A stretch of 64,000 bases of DNA, taken from assembly GCF_030505195.1 (NCBI RefSeq), contig NZ_CP129672.1, positions 2,046,001 to 2,110,000 of the forward strand, read 5' to 3'. The first letter of the stretch is position 1, and every line of letters begins with the position of its first letter. This stretch comes from Comamonas testosteroni. GTDB taxonomy: Bacteria; Pseudomonadota; Gammaproteobacteria; Burkholderiales; Burkholderiaceae_C. A program made the translations under genes and the position numbers. Of this stretch, positions 36,021 to 45,739 are shown one piece after another. Below the pieces are notes generated by a model. That model worked only from the letters and a program-made list of their open reading frames with translations, had not been told where the DNA came from and searched no databases.

Positions 36021-37070
36021 TTAGAAGTTGTGACGGATACCCACAGCAAAGGAGCTGAAGTCCTTGCCTGCGCCACCACTTGCACGCAGAGAGGAGATAG
36101 TGCTACCGCCATTGAGATAGCTGATGCCGTTACTGTTGTTGATACGTGTGTAGTAGGTATAGACCTTGGTGCGCTTGCTCAGGTTGTAGTTGTAGCCAAG
36201 CGTCCATTGTGTTGCCGCAGAATCAGCAATATTGCTCCACTTGTTGGCATGACCCACGTTGGCATGGAATTCCGAAGCGCCCATGGTGTACATGGCCGAC
36301 AGACGGAAGTTGTTGCGCGAACCAGCGCCGGTGCCGCTGATCTGGTTGTCGTCCTTGTTACGCTGGTAGTAGGCACCCAGAGTCACTTGACCGAATGTGT
36401 ACAGGCCGCGCAGGGCAGCTTGCCAGTTGTCGCCCACCTTGCTGAAGCCGGCGCCCAGGTGCAGGGGTCCGGTGGCGTAGTTGGCGGCCAGATCGTAGCC
36501 ATTCTTGCGAGGACCGACCGAGGGATCCTTCTCGTGCATCGACACGGAGGCATCCACTGTCAGGCCGCCCATGTTGGGGGTGCGATAGCCGACCTTGTTC
36601 TTGGTGCTCAGACCGCCGAACCAGACGGGATCGTAGTACAGCGCATCCGAAGATGGGCCGGTGTCGTGGTTGTGCATGCTGATGTAGTCAGCAGTTGCGT
36701 AGTAGGACTCGGGAACGAAGTTGCCCAGACGGACCATACCGAAGCCGCCAGAAAGGTTCACCTCGCTTTGACGACCAAAAGTCAGGCCGGAACCAGTTCC
36801 GTGAGTCCAGGGAGTGCCTGCGCCGTCATCCGAATTGAAGCCGGACTCCAACGTGAAGCCAGCCTTCAGGCCGCCACCCAGATCTTCCGTTCCACGGATA
36901 CCGAAGCGCGAAGCATTGTTGACCATGCCCGTAGCGGAGGTGTCGCCCAGCTTCTGGTGCTCAATCGAAGTGTTCACGCGGCCGTACAGCGTCACGCTGC
37001 TCTGTGCCATTGCGGTGGTTGCGCCCATCACAGCCAGTGCGGCCAGTGCGATGCGAGTCATCTTGGTCAT
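36021..37070 (-). CDS. General outer-membrane porin (Gram-negative, Burkholderiales type)
   Basis: 349 residues; signal peptide cleaved after TTAMAQ, then SSVTLYGRVNTSIEH, RFGIRGTEDLGGGLKAGFTL and the L3-like region, ending in GIRHNF with the terminal Phe needed for barrel assembly. This is a 16-strand trimeric diffusion porin. AGGAG precedes the ATG, and an own terminator follows, so it is a strong single-gene unit. Confidence 0.95.
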   Translation of the reverse strand: MTKMTRIALAALAVMGATTAMAQSSVTLYGRVNTSIEHQKLGDTSATGMVNNASRFGIRGTEDLGGGLKAGFTLESGFNSDDGAGTPWTHGTGSGLTFGRQSEVNLSGGFGMVRLGNFVPESYYATADYISMHNHDTGPSSDALYYDPVWFGGLSTKNKVGYRTPNMGGLTVDASVSMHEKDPSVGPRKNGYDLAANYATGPLHLGAGFSKVGDNWQAALRGLYTFGQVTLGAYYQRNKDDNQISGTGAGSRNNFRLSAMYTMGASEFHANVGHANKWSNIADSAATQWTLGYNYNLSKRTKVYTYYTRINNSNGISYLNGGSTISSLRASGGAGKDFSSFAVGIRHNF

Positions 37071-37253
37071 TCAATGCTCCTATGTCCTGGGATAGTGTTT
37101 TTTGCACCGCATTGGCTTGTAGGTTGTTGGCCCTCTCGCGGCTAGGTGTGATTCTAGGTTGGCCCCTCTCGAAAGCATGATTTCCATCGCAAAAAAGTAA
37201 CGCAATGATGCTTTGTTGCCACACTGCTGTAACCCACTAGTGCTGCGGCAAAC

Positions 37254-37318
37254 AAAAAAGATCTGCAAAGCACAAACCTTGCAGATCTTCGATGCGATGC
37301 TGCATAAATTGCAGCATC
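37254..37318 (-). terminator. Tandem hairpins ending the MHS transporter transcript
   Basis: Hairpin 1 (first reached): GATGCTGCA-5 nt-TGCAGCATC at 37296-37318. Hairpin 2: AAGATCTGCAA-10 nt-TTGCAGATCTT, 11-bp stem at 37258-37289, followed by T on the minus strand. The second is the intrinsic terminator. Confidence 0.85.
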
Positions 37319-37329
37319 AGCGCTTGGCA

Positions 37330-39012
37330 TCAGTCTTCGGCGTAGATGTCGCGATCCTTGGTTTCGGGCACGAACAGCGTGCCGATCACGGCCGTCACAC
37401 CGGCGATGATGATGGGGTACCAGAGGCCGTTGTACATATTGCCGGTCTGCGCCACGATGGCGAAGGACATGGTGGGCAGCAGACCGCCAAACCAGCCGTT
37501 GCCGATGTGATAGGGCAGGCTCATCGAGGTGTAGCGGATACGTGTCGGGAACAGCTCCACCAGCATGGCCGCGATGGGGCCGTAGACCATGGTCACCAGC
37601 AGCACCAGATAGGTCAGGATCACGACCATCATGACCTTGTTCATCTTGGCGGGGTCGGCCTTGGTGGGATAGCCATCCTTGGCCAGTTCGGCGGCCACCG
37701 TCTTCTTGAACGCACCGTCCTTGGCCTTGGCGTCTTCAGGGCTCAGACCCTTGAGCGAGAACGAGGGAATCTCGGTCGCGCCGATACGGATCATGGCCTG
37801 CGTGCCTGCAGCAGCATCTTCGGTTTCATAGCTCACGGAACCCGCAGCCAGCACCTGCTTGGCCACGTCGCAGGAACTGGTGAACTTGGTCGTACCTGTG
37901 GGGTTGAACTGGAAGGAGCACTCCGCAGGATCGGCCACGACGACCACCTTGTTCTTGGCTTGAGCCGCAGCCAGGTCGGGGTTGGCGGCTTCGGTCAGCG
38001 CCTTGAAGACCGGGAAGTAGGTCAACACGGCCAGAATGCAGCCCAGCATGATGATGGGCTTGCGGCCGATCCTGTCGGACAGCGTGCCGAAGATCACAAA
38101 GAAAGGCGTGCCGATCAGCAGTGCGGCGGCAATCATCAGATTGGCCGTCACGGCATCGACCTTGAGCTGCTGCGTCAGAAAGAACAGCGCATAGAACTGG
38201 CCGGTATACCAGACCACCGCCTGGCCTGCCGTCAGGCCGACCAGCGCCAGAATCACGATCTTGAGGTTCTTCCACTGACCGAACGATTCAGTCAGAGGCG
38301 CCTTGGACACTTTGCCTTCGGCCTTCATCTTCTGGAAGGCAGGAGACTCGGACAGCGTCATGCGGATCCAGACCGAGATGGCCAGCAGCAAAATGGAGAC
38401 TAGGAATGGAATGCGCCAGCCCCAGTCGGCGAACTTCTCTTCGCCCATCGTGGTACGCACGCCCAGAATCACCAGCAGCGACAGGAACAGACCCAGCGTC
38501 GCCGTGGTCTGGATCCACGAGGTGTAAGCACCGCGCTTGCCATGCGGCGCATGCTCTGCCACATAGGTGGCAGCGCCGCCGTACTCACCGCCCAGGGCCA
38601 GACCTTGCAGCATGCGCAGCGCGATCAGGATGACGGGGGCGGCCACGCCAATGCTGGCGTAGTTGGGCAGGATGCCGACGATGAAGGTGGACAGGCCCAT
38701 GATCAGAATCGTCACCAGGAAGGTGTACTTGCGCCCGATCATGTCGCCCAGACGGCCGAACACCAGCGCGCCGAAAGGGCGCACGATGAAGCCTGCCGCA
38801 AAGGCCAGCAACGCGAAGATGAAGGCCGATCCTGCATCCAGACCGCTGAAGAACTGCTTGGCGATGATGGCCGCCAGAGATCCGTACAGATAGAAGTCAT
38901 ACCACTCGAAAACGGTTCCGAGTGAAGACGCAAAGATGACTTTGCGCTCTTCCGGGCTCATCGGCCTTGGGGCCGATTTACCTCCCATATGTGCTGTCGC
39001 ATTGATGGCCAT
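37330..39012 (-). CDS. MHS-family MFS metabolite:H+ symporter with long periplasmic loop
   Basis: 560 residues. Twelve helices with MHS signatures: SSLGTVFEWYDFYLYGSLAA in helix 1, FGRLGDMIGRK after helix 2, LQGLALGGEYGGAATYVAEH, and GTLSDRIGRK after helix 8. An extra stretch of about 110 residues lies between helices 9 and 10 (about 342-455), predicted to be periplasmic, with two cysteines (in AECSFQF and SSCDVAK) that could form a disulfide. The substrate is unknown. It is divergent from DUF485-actP; the 292-bp gap between them shows nothing but promoter-like AT-rich DNA. Confidence 0.88.
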   Translation of the reverse strand: MAINATAHMGGKSAPRPMSPEERKVIFASSLGTVFEWYDFYLYGSLAAIIAKQFFSGLDAGSAFIFALLAFAAGFIVRPFGALVFGRLGDMIGRKYTFLVTILIMGLSTFIVGILPNYASIGVAAPVILIALRMLQGLALGGEYGGAATYVAEHAPHGKRGAYTSWIQTTATLGLFLSLLVILGVRTTMGEEKFADWGWRIPFLVSILLLAISVWIRMTLSESPAFQKMKAEGKVSKAPLTESFGQWKNLKIVILALVGLTAGQAVVWYTGQFYALFFLTQQLKVDAVTANLMIAAALLIGTPFFVIFGTLSDRIGRKPIIMLGCILAVLTYFPVFKALTEAANPDLAAAQAKNKVVVVADPAECSFQFNPTGTTKFTSSCDVAKQVLAAGSVSYETEDAAAGTQAMIRIGATEIPSFSLKGLSPEDAKAKDGAFKKTVAAELAKDGYPTKADPAKMNKVMMVVILTYLVLLVTMVYGPIAAMLVELFPTRIRYTSMSLPYHIGNGWFGGLLPTMSFAIVAQTGNMYNGLWYPIIIAGVTAVIGTLFVPETKDRDIYAED

Positions 39013-39304
39013 GTTTGTCTCCTAGGTTTTGGAATTTCAGGCGCTGCCAACTCACCTGTTTGTCCAATATCAAAGCGACAACTGACCGCTAACTTACAAA
39101 AAAAAGCTTCTCAAAAATTCAAGACTGGGCATTACCCGACCCTCTCCGCACTTACCCGGATTCGTTTTTTTTTGATGTGAAAAACCAGGGGCAAACACCG
39201 ATATCGTAAGTAAGGAGGCGGTCAGACGGGCTTCTCAGAATGCATTGCAGGCAAGCCACCGTGCACCGGATGGCAGGCTGGAAAACTTCAAAGGAGACAA
39301 CGCT

Positions 39305-39613
39305 GTGCGAGACCCGGTGATAGAGACAATCCAAAACAACCCCGCCTACCAGCAACTGCGCCGCAAGCGCAACCGCCTGGGCCTGGCGCTGACCGTTCTG
39401 ATGCTGGTCGTGTACTACGGCTATGTCGCGCTGATCGCGTTCGACAAGGAGTTCCTGGCCCGGCCCATCGGTGCCGGAGTGACCACGCTGGGCATTCCCA
39501 TCGGCATGGGCGTCATCATTTTTTCCGTGATCATTACCGGCCTGTATGTGCGCCGCGCCAACAACGAGTTTGATCAGCTCACCCGCGACATTCTCAAAGG
39601 CATCAAGCAATGA
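39305..39613 (+). CDS. DUF485 membrane protein, partner of ActP
   Basis: The GTG at 39305 has AAAGGAGAC about 9 bases upstream and gives [20 protein letters not shown], a typical DUF485 start; 102 residues, two membrane helices (about 23-47 and 58-80). DUF485 genes (yjcH in E. coli) precede actP widely. Its stop overlaps the actP start (ATGA). Confidence 0.92.
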   Translation: MRDPVIETIQNNPAYQQLRRKRNRLGLALTVLMLVVYYGYVALIAFDKEFLARPIGAGVTTLGIPIGMGVIIFSVIITGLYVRRANNEFDQLTRDILKGIKQ

Positions 39614-41343
39614 AGCAGCGCATCTTTTCCCAATGGCTGGCGGGCGCTGCGGCGCTGGCCGTGACAGCTCCTGTGCTGGCCGCCGGCGGTGACGTCGGCA
39701 ACGCCGCCAAGCAGGCCACCAACTGGACGGCCATCATCATGTTCACCGCCTTTGTGCTGGCCACCCTGTGGATCACCAAATGGGCGGCGGGCCGCACCAA
39801 GTCGGCCTCCGACTTCTATACCGCAGGCGGCGGCATCACCGGCTTTCAGAACGGTCTGGCGATTGCGGGCGACTATATGTCCGCCGCCTCCTTCCTCGGC
39901 ATCTCGGCCTCCGTCATGGCCAGCGGCTATGACGGCCTGATCTACTCCATCGGCTTTCTGGTCGGCTGGCCCCTGCTCACCTTTTTGCTAGCAGAGCGCC
40001 TGCGCAATCTGGGCCGCTTCACCTTTGCCGATGTGGCCGGCTACCGCTTTGCGCAGACGCCGTTCCGCATCTTTGCCTCCTGCGGCACGCTGGTCGTGGT
40101 GGCCTTCTATCTGATTGCCCAGATGGTCGGTGCCGGTCAGCTCATCAAGCTGCTGTTCGGGCTGGACTACTGGATCGCCGTGGTGATGGTTGGCGGCCTG
40201 ATGATGATCTACGTGCTGTTCGGCGGCATGACGGCCACCACCTGGGTGCAGATCATCAAGGCCTGCCTGCTGCTGGCCGGCGTGACCTTCATGGGCTTCA
40301 TGGTGCTGGCCAAGTATGGCTTCAGCCCCGAGGCACTGTTTGCCGAAGGCGTGAAGGTGCGTACCCAGATCGCGGCCAATGGCGGTGCCGAGGCCTCTGT
40401 GGCCGAGAAGCTCGGCCTGGCCATCATGGGACCGGGCGGCTTCATCAAGGACCCGATCTCCGCCATCAGCTTCGGCATGGCGCTGATGTTCGGCACGCTG
40501 GGCCTGCCCCACATCCTGATGCGCTTCTTCACCGTGCCTGACGCCAAGGAAGCACGCAAGAGCGTGTTCTGGGCCACGACCTGGATCGGCTACTTCTATG
40601 TGCTGATCTTCATCATCGGTTTCGGCGCCATCACCCTGGTGCTCACCAACCCCGAAATGGCAGACACGGCCAAGGGCGTGATCCACGGCGGCGCAGGCAC
40701 GGCCAATATGGCGGCCGTGCTGGTGGCCAAGACCGTGGGCGGCGATGTGTTCTACGGCTTTATCTCGGCCGTGGCCTTTGCCACGATTCTCGCCGTGGTC
40801 GCAGGCCTGACCCTGTCCGGCGCCTCGGCCGTCTCGCACGACCTCTACGCCACCGTCATCAAGAAGGGCAAGGCCGACAGCGCCTCCGAACTCAAGGTCT
40901 CGCGCATCACCACGCTGTGCCTGGGCTTTGTGGCCGTGCTGCTGGGCATTGTGTTCGAGAAGCAGAACATCGCCTTCATGGTCTCGCTGGCCTTTGCGGT
41001 GGCGGCTTCCGCCAACTTCCCGCCGCTGCTGCTGTCGGTGCTGTGGAAGAACTGCACCACCAAGGGCGCCGTGATCGGCGGCTTCATGGGCCTGTTCTCC
41101 TCCGTGGGCCTGACCATCGTCTCGCCCTCGGTGTGGGAAGCGACTCTGGGCCATCCCGCCGGCTCGGCCTGGTTCCCCTACGCCTCGCCTGCGCTGTTCT
41201 CCATGGCCATCGGCTTCTTCGGCGTGTGGCTGTTCTCCGTGCTCGACAAGAGCGCGCAGGCTGCCAAGGAGCGCGCCGTGTTCCCTGCGCAGCAAGTGCG
41301 TTCGGAAACCGGTCTGGGTGCCGCAGGCGCATCCGGCCACTGA
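39610..41343 (+). CDS. actP: Cation/acetate symporter
   Basis: 577 residues of the SSS family: signal-like N-terminus ([13 protein letters not shown]), then about 13 helices with [43 protein letters not shown] and [12 protein letters not shown]. It imports acetate or similar short monocarboxylates with Na+ or H+. Translationally coupled to the DUF485 gene. Confidence 0.95.
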   Translation: MKQRIFSQWLAGAAALAVTAPVLAAGGDVGNAAKQATNWTAIIMFTAFVLATLWITKWAAGRTKSASDFYTAGGGITGFQNGLAIAGDYMSAASFLGISASVMASGYDGLIYSIGFLVGWPLLTFLLAERLRNLGRFTFADVAGYRFAQTPFRIFASCGTLVVVAFYLIAQMVGAGQLIKLLFGLDYWIAVVMVGGLMMIYVLFGGMTATTWVQIIKACLLLAGVTFMGFMVLAKYGFSPEALFAEGVKVRTQIAANGGAEASVAEKLGLAIMGPGGFIKDPISAISFGMALMFGTLGLPHILMRFFTVPDAKEARKSVFWATTWIGYFYVLIFIIGFGAITLVLTNPEMADTAKGVIHGGAGTANMAAVLVAKTVGGDVFYGFISAVAFATILAVVAGLTLSGASAVSHDLYATVIKKGKADSASELKVSRITTLCLGFVAVLLGIVFEKQNIAFMVSLAFAVAASANFPPLLLSVLWKNCTTKGAVIGGFMGLFSSVGLTIVSPSVWEATLGHPAGSAWFPYASPALFSMAIGFFGVWLFSVLDKSAQAAKERAVFPAQQVRSETGLGAAGASGH

Positions 41344-41353
41344 TGATGTGAAT

Positions 41354-41374
41354 GGCCCGGCGCCATGCCGGGCC
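41354..41374 (+). terminator. Possible terminator after actP
   Basis: GGCCCGGC-5 nt-GCCGGGCC, 8-bp GC stem, 10 bases past the stop; no T-tract. Also serves the convergent LysR gene, if real. Confidence 0.35.
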
Positions 41375-41435
41375 CGGGCAGAAATCTGCCCTCACCTCGG
41401 CCCGCAGAGACCGCTACGGTTTTTGCGGGCCGCGC

Positions 41436-42356
41436 TCATTCCACGTCCAGCCCGCCGCCCTGCGCCAGCTCGAACAGCAGCTCGCGCGCCCATTGGTGTC
41501 CGGCAGAGCGATGGGTACGTGCATGCCAGGCAGCCGTCTTGGTGAAACCCGGAATCTCCAGCGGCGGCTCCAGCACCAAAAGCCCCGAGTCGGGCTGGAC
41601 CAGACGCCGCGGCACGACGGCAATCAGATCGCTGCTGCGCAGGATTTCGGGCAGCACCAGAAAGCTGGTCACGGACAGCGCCACACGCCGCTTGCGCCCC
41701 AGGCGCTCCAGCGCCTCGTCCGTCACACCATGGAAACTGCCTCCGTCATAGGACACCAGCGCATGGTCCAGAGCGCAGAAGCGCTCCAGCGACAGGCCAC
41801 GCCGGCGCACATCGGGATGGCCCTGGCGCATCACGCAGACATAGCGTTCGTCGAACAGCCGGCGCGCATGCAGATCGGGGGCCGTGCGCTCCGGCGTGAC
41901 CAGCGCCAGATCGATATCGCCGCGCTCCAGCCGCTCGTGCAGCGGCAGATGCTGGGCCGGCACCACGGCCACACACAGACCGGGCGCGCGCTGACGCAAC
42001 ACGGCCAGAAACGGCAGCACCACCGCCTGCAGCGCGTAATCCGTGGCGGCAATGCGCAGCGTCATATGTGCCGTAGCCGGATCAAAGGCCTGGGGGCGCA
42101 GCAGCGCTTCGGCATTGCACAGCAATTCCTTGAGCGGCCCTGCCAGTGCCAGCGCGCGCAGCGTGGGGGCGATGCCGCGCTGCGTGCGCACGAACAGCGG
42201 GTCGTCGAAGCTCTCGCGCAGTCGCGTCAGCATGCCGCTGACCGCCGGCTGGGTCAGCGCCAGACGCTCTGCAGCGCGCGTCACGCTGCGCTCGTCCAGC
42301 AGTGCATCCAGGGCCTTGAGCAGATTCAGATCCAGACTCTTGATATCAGTCGGCAT
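41436..42356 (-). CDS. LysR family transcriptional regulator
   Basis: 306 residues: N-terminal winged HTH (LNLLKALDALLDERSVTRAA, LTQPAVSGMLTRLRESF, DPLFVRTQRGIAPT), then the type 2 periplasmic-binding-like effector domain. It is divergent from the SRPBCC remnant and the OYE reductase. Regulators of this group often control the divergent neighbour, so the OYE gene is the likely target (inference). Confidence 0.93.
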   Translation of the reverse strand: MPTDIKSLDLNLLKALDALLDERSVTRAAERLALTQPAVSGMLTRLRESFDDPLFVRTQRGIAPTLRALALAGPLKELLCNAEALLRPQAFDPATAHMTLRIAATDYALQAVVLPFLAVLRQRAPGLCVAVVPAQHLPLHERLERGDIDLALVTPERTAPDLHARRLFDERYVCVMRQGHPDVRRRGLSLERFCALDHALVSYDGGSFHGVTDEALERLGRKRRVALSVTSFLVLPEILRSSDLIAVVPRRLVQPDSGLLVLEPPLEIPGFTKTAAWHARTHRSAGHQWARELLFELAQGGGLDVE

Positions 42357-42439
42357 GATTTCACAAATCAGAAATATCGATTGGATTTATTTCACCACAG
42401 ACCCCATCATTTCCCCATTCCCTTCGACAGAAGCCCTGC

Positions 42440-42556
42440 ATGCACCGCATTCACTGGCCCGCCGACTACATGCCGGGCACCGCCGAACACTTCGTCTCCA
42501 GCGAGCTCATTTCCCAGGGCTTGTATTCACCGCTTTCCGAGCCTCGCTGTCCTTGA
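42440..42556 (+). pseudogene. Truncated SRPBCC-domain protein, N-terminal remnant
   Basis: A 38-codon frame starting MHRIHWPADYMPGTAEHFVS and then losing similarity before a TGA. The beginning matches the N-terminus of roughly 150-residue SRPBCC (polyketide-cyclase-like) proteins as I remember them, often next to LysR genes. The rest is absent; an AT-rich palindromic repeat begins at the very next base. It looks like a gene cut by a deletion or repeat insertion. Confidence 0.5.
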
Positions 42557-42647
42557 TTTTTTGATAGCTGCCAGCACCTTCATTCATTGATTTTCAGATG
42601 CCTTTAATGCTGAAAACCAGCAATGAAGAGCGCTAGGCGCTATCAAA
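42557..42647. repeat. AT-rich palindromic repeat, copy 3
   Basis: Outer arms TTTTGATAGC / GCTATCAAA, inner arms TGATTTTCAG / CTGAAAACCA around ATGCCTTTAATG. Same plan as the other copies. Confidence 0.75.
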
Positions 42648-42711
42648 CCTTTGGCTTCCTGCTCTGCCGCAGGACTGCCGACTCATTCCATTCGCACCAC
42701 CGATACTCCGC

Positions 42712-43830
42712 ATGTCTGCACTCTTTACCCCATTCACCCTCAAAAGCCTGACCCTGCGCAACCGCATCGCCATTCCGCCGATGTGCCAGTACAGCGCCGT
42801 GGACGGACTCACCAATGACTGGCACCAGGTTCACTACGCCTCCATGGCGCGCGGCGGCGCGGGGCTGGTGATTGTCGAAGCCACGGGCGTGTCGCCCGAG
42901 GGCCGCATCTCGCCCGATTGCACCGGCCTGTGGAACGACGCCCAGATCGAAGGCATGTCGCGCATTGCCGCCGGCATCAAGGCCGCAGGCGCCGTGCCCG
43001 GCATCCAGATCGGCCACGCCGGGCGCAAGGCCAGCGCCAACAACCCCTGGGGGGGCGACGACCATATTGCCGAAGGCGATGCCCGCGGCTGGCAGCCGAT
43101 TGCGCCATCGGCCATCGCCTTTGGCGGCGGTCTGCCGCGCGTGCCCCGCGCCATGACACTGGAGGACATCGCCCGCGTGCAGGGCGACTTTGTCGCGGCA
43201 GCCCGCCGCGCCCTTGCAGCCGGCTTCGAATGGCTGGAGCTGCACTTTGCCCACGGCTATCTGGCGCAGAGCTTTTTCTCGGCCCACAGCAACCAGCGCG
43301 ACGACGCCTATGGCGGCAGCTTCAGCAACCGCGCCCGCTTTCTGCTGGAGACCGTGGCCAAGGTGCGCGAGGTCTGGCCCGAGCATCTGCCGCTGACGGC
43401 GCGTTTCGGCGTCATCGAGTACGACGGCCGCGATGAGGAAACGCTGGAGGAGTCCATCGCCGTCACGCGCCAGATGCGCGAGCGCGGCCTGGATCTGCTC
43501 AATGTCAGCGTCAACTTCGTGATTCCCGATGTGAAGATCCCCTGGGGCACGCCCGCCTTCCTGGCTCCCATTGCCCAGCGCGTGAGCCGCAGTGCCGGCC
43601 TGCCCGTGGCATCGAGCTGGGGCATGGATGATCCGCAGATTGCCGAGCGCATCGTGGCCGAGCGCCAGGTCGATCTGGTCATGATCGGCCGCGCCCATCT
43701 GGCCAATCCGCACTACACCTACCAACTGGCACAAAGCCTGGGCGTGGCCCGCCCCGACTGGACCCTGCCCGCACCCTATGCCCACTGGCTGGAACGCTAT
43801 CGCGGCGCCGCCAAGCAGGCCGCAGCCTGA
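42712..43830 (+). CDS. NADH:flavin oxidoreductase, old yellow enzyme (YqjM/XenA class)
   Basis: 372 residues, TIM barrel with FMN. Class marks: LTLRNRIAIPPMCQYSA at the start, HAGRKAS, ELHFAHGYLAQSFFSAHSN and YGGSFSNRARF, and GRAHLANPH near the end. These enzymes use NAD(P)H to reduce activated C=C bonds or nitro compounds. The natural substrate is unknown; the adjacent LysR may respond to it. Confidence 0.93.
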   Translation: MSALFTPFTLKSLTLRNRIAIPPMCQYSAVDGLTNDWHQVHYASMARGGAGLVIVEATGVSPEGRISPDCTGLWNDAQIEGMSRIAAGIKAAGAVPGIQIGHAGRKASANNPWGGDDHIAEGDARGWQPIAPSAIAFGGGLPRVPRAMTLEDIARVQGDFVAAARRALAAGFEWLELHFAHGYLAQSFFSAHSNQRDDAYGGSFSNRARFLLETVAKVREVWPEHLPLTARFGVIEYDGRDEETLEESIAVTRQMRERGLDLLNVSVNFVIPDVKIPWGTPAFLAPIAQRVSRSAGLPVASSWGMDDPQIAERIVAERQVDLVMIGRAHLANPHYTYQLAQSLGVARPDWTLPAPYAHWLERYRGAAKQAAA

Positions 43831-44030
43831 GTGGGCCGTCGCCCCTCAACGCGCCAATGATCTCGATCGCAACGTGCCCCGGCCGCCTGCGCGACCGCGC
43901 CAGGTAGCGCAGCCAGGGTTTTCACCGGCAGGCCCGGCCTCACGAGCAGCACTGTGGAGCCGGACTCCTCCGTGCCCTGAGGCCAGGGAACCGGCCCCCG
44001 AAAGGATTCATTTCTGTCGGAAGGATGGTT

Positions 44031-44124
44031 CAAAAACAATAGCTGCCACCGCTTACTTAAATTGAAACTCAAATACTTTTGTATCTGAGTTTCTTATCCA
44101 TCAAGCGCTAACAGCTATCGTTTT
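44031..44124. repeat. AT-rich palindromic repeat, copy 4
   Basis: Outer arms CAAAAACAATAGCTG / CAGCTATCGTTTT, inner arms GAAACTCA / TGAGTTTC. It fills part of the 319-bp gap between the OYE and SDR genes; the rest of that gap shows no supported gene. Confidence 0.75.
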
Positions 44125-44149
44125 ATGCGTTAAATGCGCTCGGGCGAGC

Positions 44150-44923
44150 TCAGCGCGCCCAGGCGCAGCCGCCGTCCACGACCAGGGTGGAGCCCACCAC
44201 ATAGTCGCCGGCGCGCGAGGCCAGGAAGATGGCCGCGCCGGCCATATCCTCGGGTTCGCCGATGCGGCCCAGGGGCACGCGCCCTGCGGCCTCCTCAGCA
44301 TGGTCGCGCGCGTTCTTGTTCATCTCCGAGGCGAAGGGGCCCGGCGCGATGGCGCTGACCACGATGCGCTCGGGCGCCAGGCGCAGGGCCATGCGCTTGG
44401 TCAGGTGGATCAGGCCGGCCTTGCTGGCCGCGTAGGAGTAGGTCTCCCAGGCGTTGACCGAGACGCCGTCGATGGAGGCGATGTTGATGACCTTGGCCAG
44501 CTGCTCGCCTGCGGCCGACTTGCGCAGCATGGGCGTGAGCGCCTGGGTCAGGAAGAAGGGGGACTTCATGTTCAGGTCCACGACCTTGTCCCAGCCGCTT
44601 TCGGGAAATTCGTCATAGGGCGCGCCCCAGGCCGCGCCCGCGTTGTTGACGAGGATGTCCAGCTGGCCTTCGTGCGCCGCATAGGCATCGACCAGCGACT
44701 TCACGCCGTCCATGGTGGACACGTCGGCGGGCAGCGAAACGCAGTGGCCCAGCTGCGACAGCTCGCGCGCCGTCTGCTCGCAGGCCTCGGCCTTGCGCGC
44801 CGAGATGTACACGCGCGCGCCCTGGCGCACAAAGCCTTCGGCGATCATGCGGCCGATACCGCGCGAACCACTGGTGACAAGAGCCGTGCGGCCCTTGAGC
44901 GAAAACATCTGCTGGGTATCCAT
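44150..44923 (-). CDS. Short-chain dehydrogenase/reductase (SDR)
   Basis: 257 residues from ATG 44923 (MDTQQMFSLKGRTALV), preceded by AAGGAGACC. Cofactor loop VTSGSRGIGR, in which the usual first Gly of TGxxxGIG is Ser; NNAGAAWG; catalytic Ser in INIASIDG and YSYAASKAG. It resembles RhlG/gluconate 5-dehydrogenase type SDRs; basic residues after the loop (SARKAEA) suggest NADP. The substrate is unknown. Confidence 0.9.
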   Translation of the reverse strand: MDTQQMFSLKGRTALVTSGSRGIGRMIAEGFVRQGARVYISARKAEACEQTARELSQLGHCVSLPADVSTMDGVKSLVDAYAAHEGQLDILVNNAGAAWGAPYDEFPESGWDKVVDLNMKSPFFLTQALTPMLRKSAAGEQLAKVINIASIDGVSVNAWETYSYAASKAGLIHLTKRMALRLAPERIVVSAIAPGPFASEMNKNARDHAEEAAGRVPLGRIGEPEDMAGAAIFLASRAGDYVVGSTLVVDGGCAWAR

Positions 44924-45081
44924 GGTGCGGTCTCCTTGATGGTGTTCAAACCGCACCAGCTTATGCAAGGCCCGCCACGCCCGGCGTCGCCTAGGCGCCA
45001 TGGCCGATGCCAGGCAGAAAGCACCGTCCTGCGCCTCGATCCCGGCTCAGGCCCCATACCTGCCGCCCCATACCTGCCGCC

Positions 45082-45717
45082 CTACTCCAGCCCCCAGGCT
45101 ACGCCGGCTGCGGCCTCCCACTGCTGCGCAAACCACTCGTCGCCGCGCAGATAGGCCTGCAGCATGGGCAGGCCGTCCAGGCCCCAGAATACATGGCCGT
45201 CCACGACCCAGGCCGGCACGCCGAATACGCCGGCCTGCTGCGCCTGCTCCGTATTGCTGCGCAGCCATTGCTTGACCTCGGCACCGTCCTCCTCATGGCG
45301 CAGCTGCTCCTTCAGCTGCTCGCGCAGCACCTGCAGGCGCTGAGCGTCATTGGCCTCATGGCCGCCCTGCCAGACATGCTGCATCACCGCCTGCGCCACA
45401 AAGCGGTTGATGCTGCCTTCACGTCCATGGGCCAGCGCCAGCCGCAGCAGCGGCAACGGCTTGAACGGGTGCCGGGCCGGCATCTGCAGCGGTATGCCCA
45501 GCGACCGGCCAAGCCATGTGACATGGCGGTAGGTCCAGGCGCGCTTGGCAGGAATACCGGCCGGCCCGGGGTTGGCATTGCCTTGCAGCAAGGCCCCCAG
45601 CAGCACCGGGCGGTAATCCACGTGATAGCTGAGCCCTTGCAGCGCCTTGGGCATCTGCTCCAGCGCCAGCCATGCATAAGGCGACACAAAGTCCAGATAA
45701 CAGGTGATGTGCTTCAT
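45082..45717 (-). CDS. DsbA-fold 2-hydroxychromene-2-carboxylate isomerase family protein
   Basis: 211 residues from ATG 45717 with GAGGAG upstream. The N-terminus MKHITCYLDFVSPYAWLALE carries SPYAW where thiol oxidoreductases have CxxC, and the end has GVFGVPAWVVDGHVFWGLD, the marks of the kappa-class GST/HCCA isomerase family. Those enzymes use glutathione to isomerise aromatic degradation intermediates. No naphthalene genes are nearby, so the substrate is uncertain. It follows DUF1289 by 22 bp. Confidence 0.85.
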   Translation of the reverse strand: MKHITCYLDFVSPYAWLALEQMPKALQGLSYHVDYRPVLLGALLQGNANPGPAGIPAKRAWTYRHVTWLGRSLGIPLQMPARHPFKPLPLLRLALAHGREGSINRFVAQAVMQHVWQGGHEANDAQRLQVLREQLKEQLRHEEDGAEVKQWLRSNTEQAQQAGVFGVPAWVVDGHVFWGLDGLPMLQAYLRGDEWFAQQWEAAAGVAWGLE

Positions 45718-45739
45718 GTCGGCTCTCCTCAAAGGGTGA

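Noticed and set aside
39013..39304. Gene in the gap between the MHS transporter and DUF485
   Set aside because: The short frames there lack ribosome sites; the region is AT-richer and looks like a divergent promoter.
43797..44072. 91-codon minus-strand frame between the OYE and SDR genes
   Set aside because: It overlaps the end of the OYE gene, has no ribosome site and no recognisable motif; part of it is repeat copy 4.
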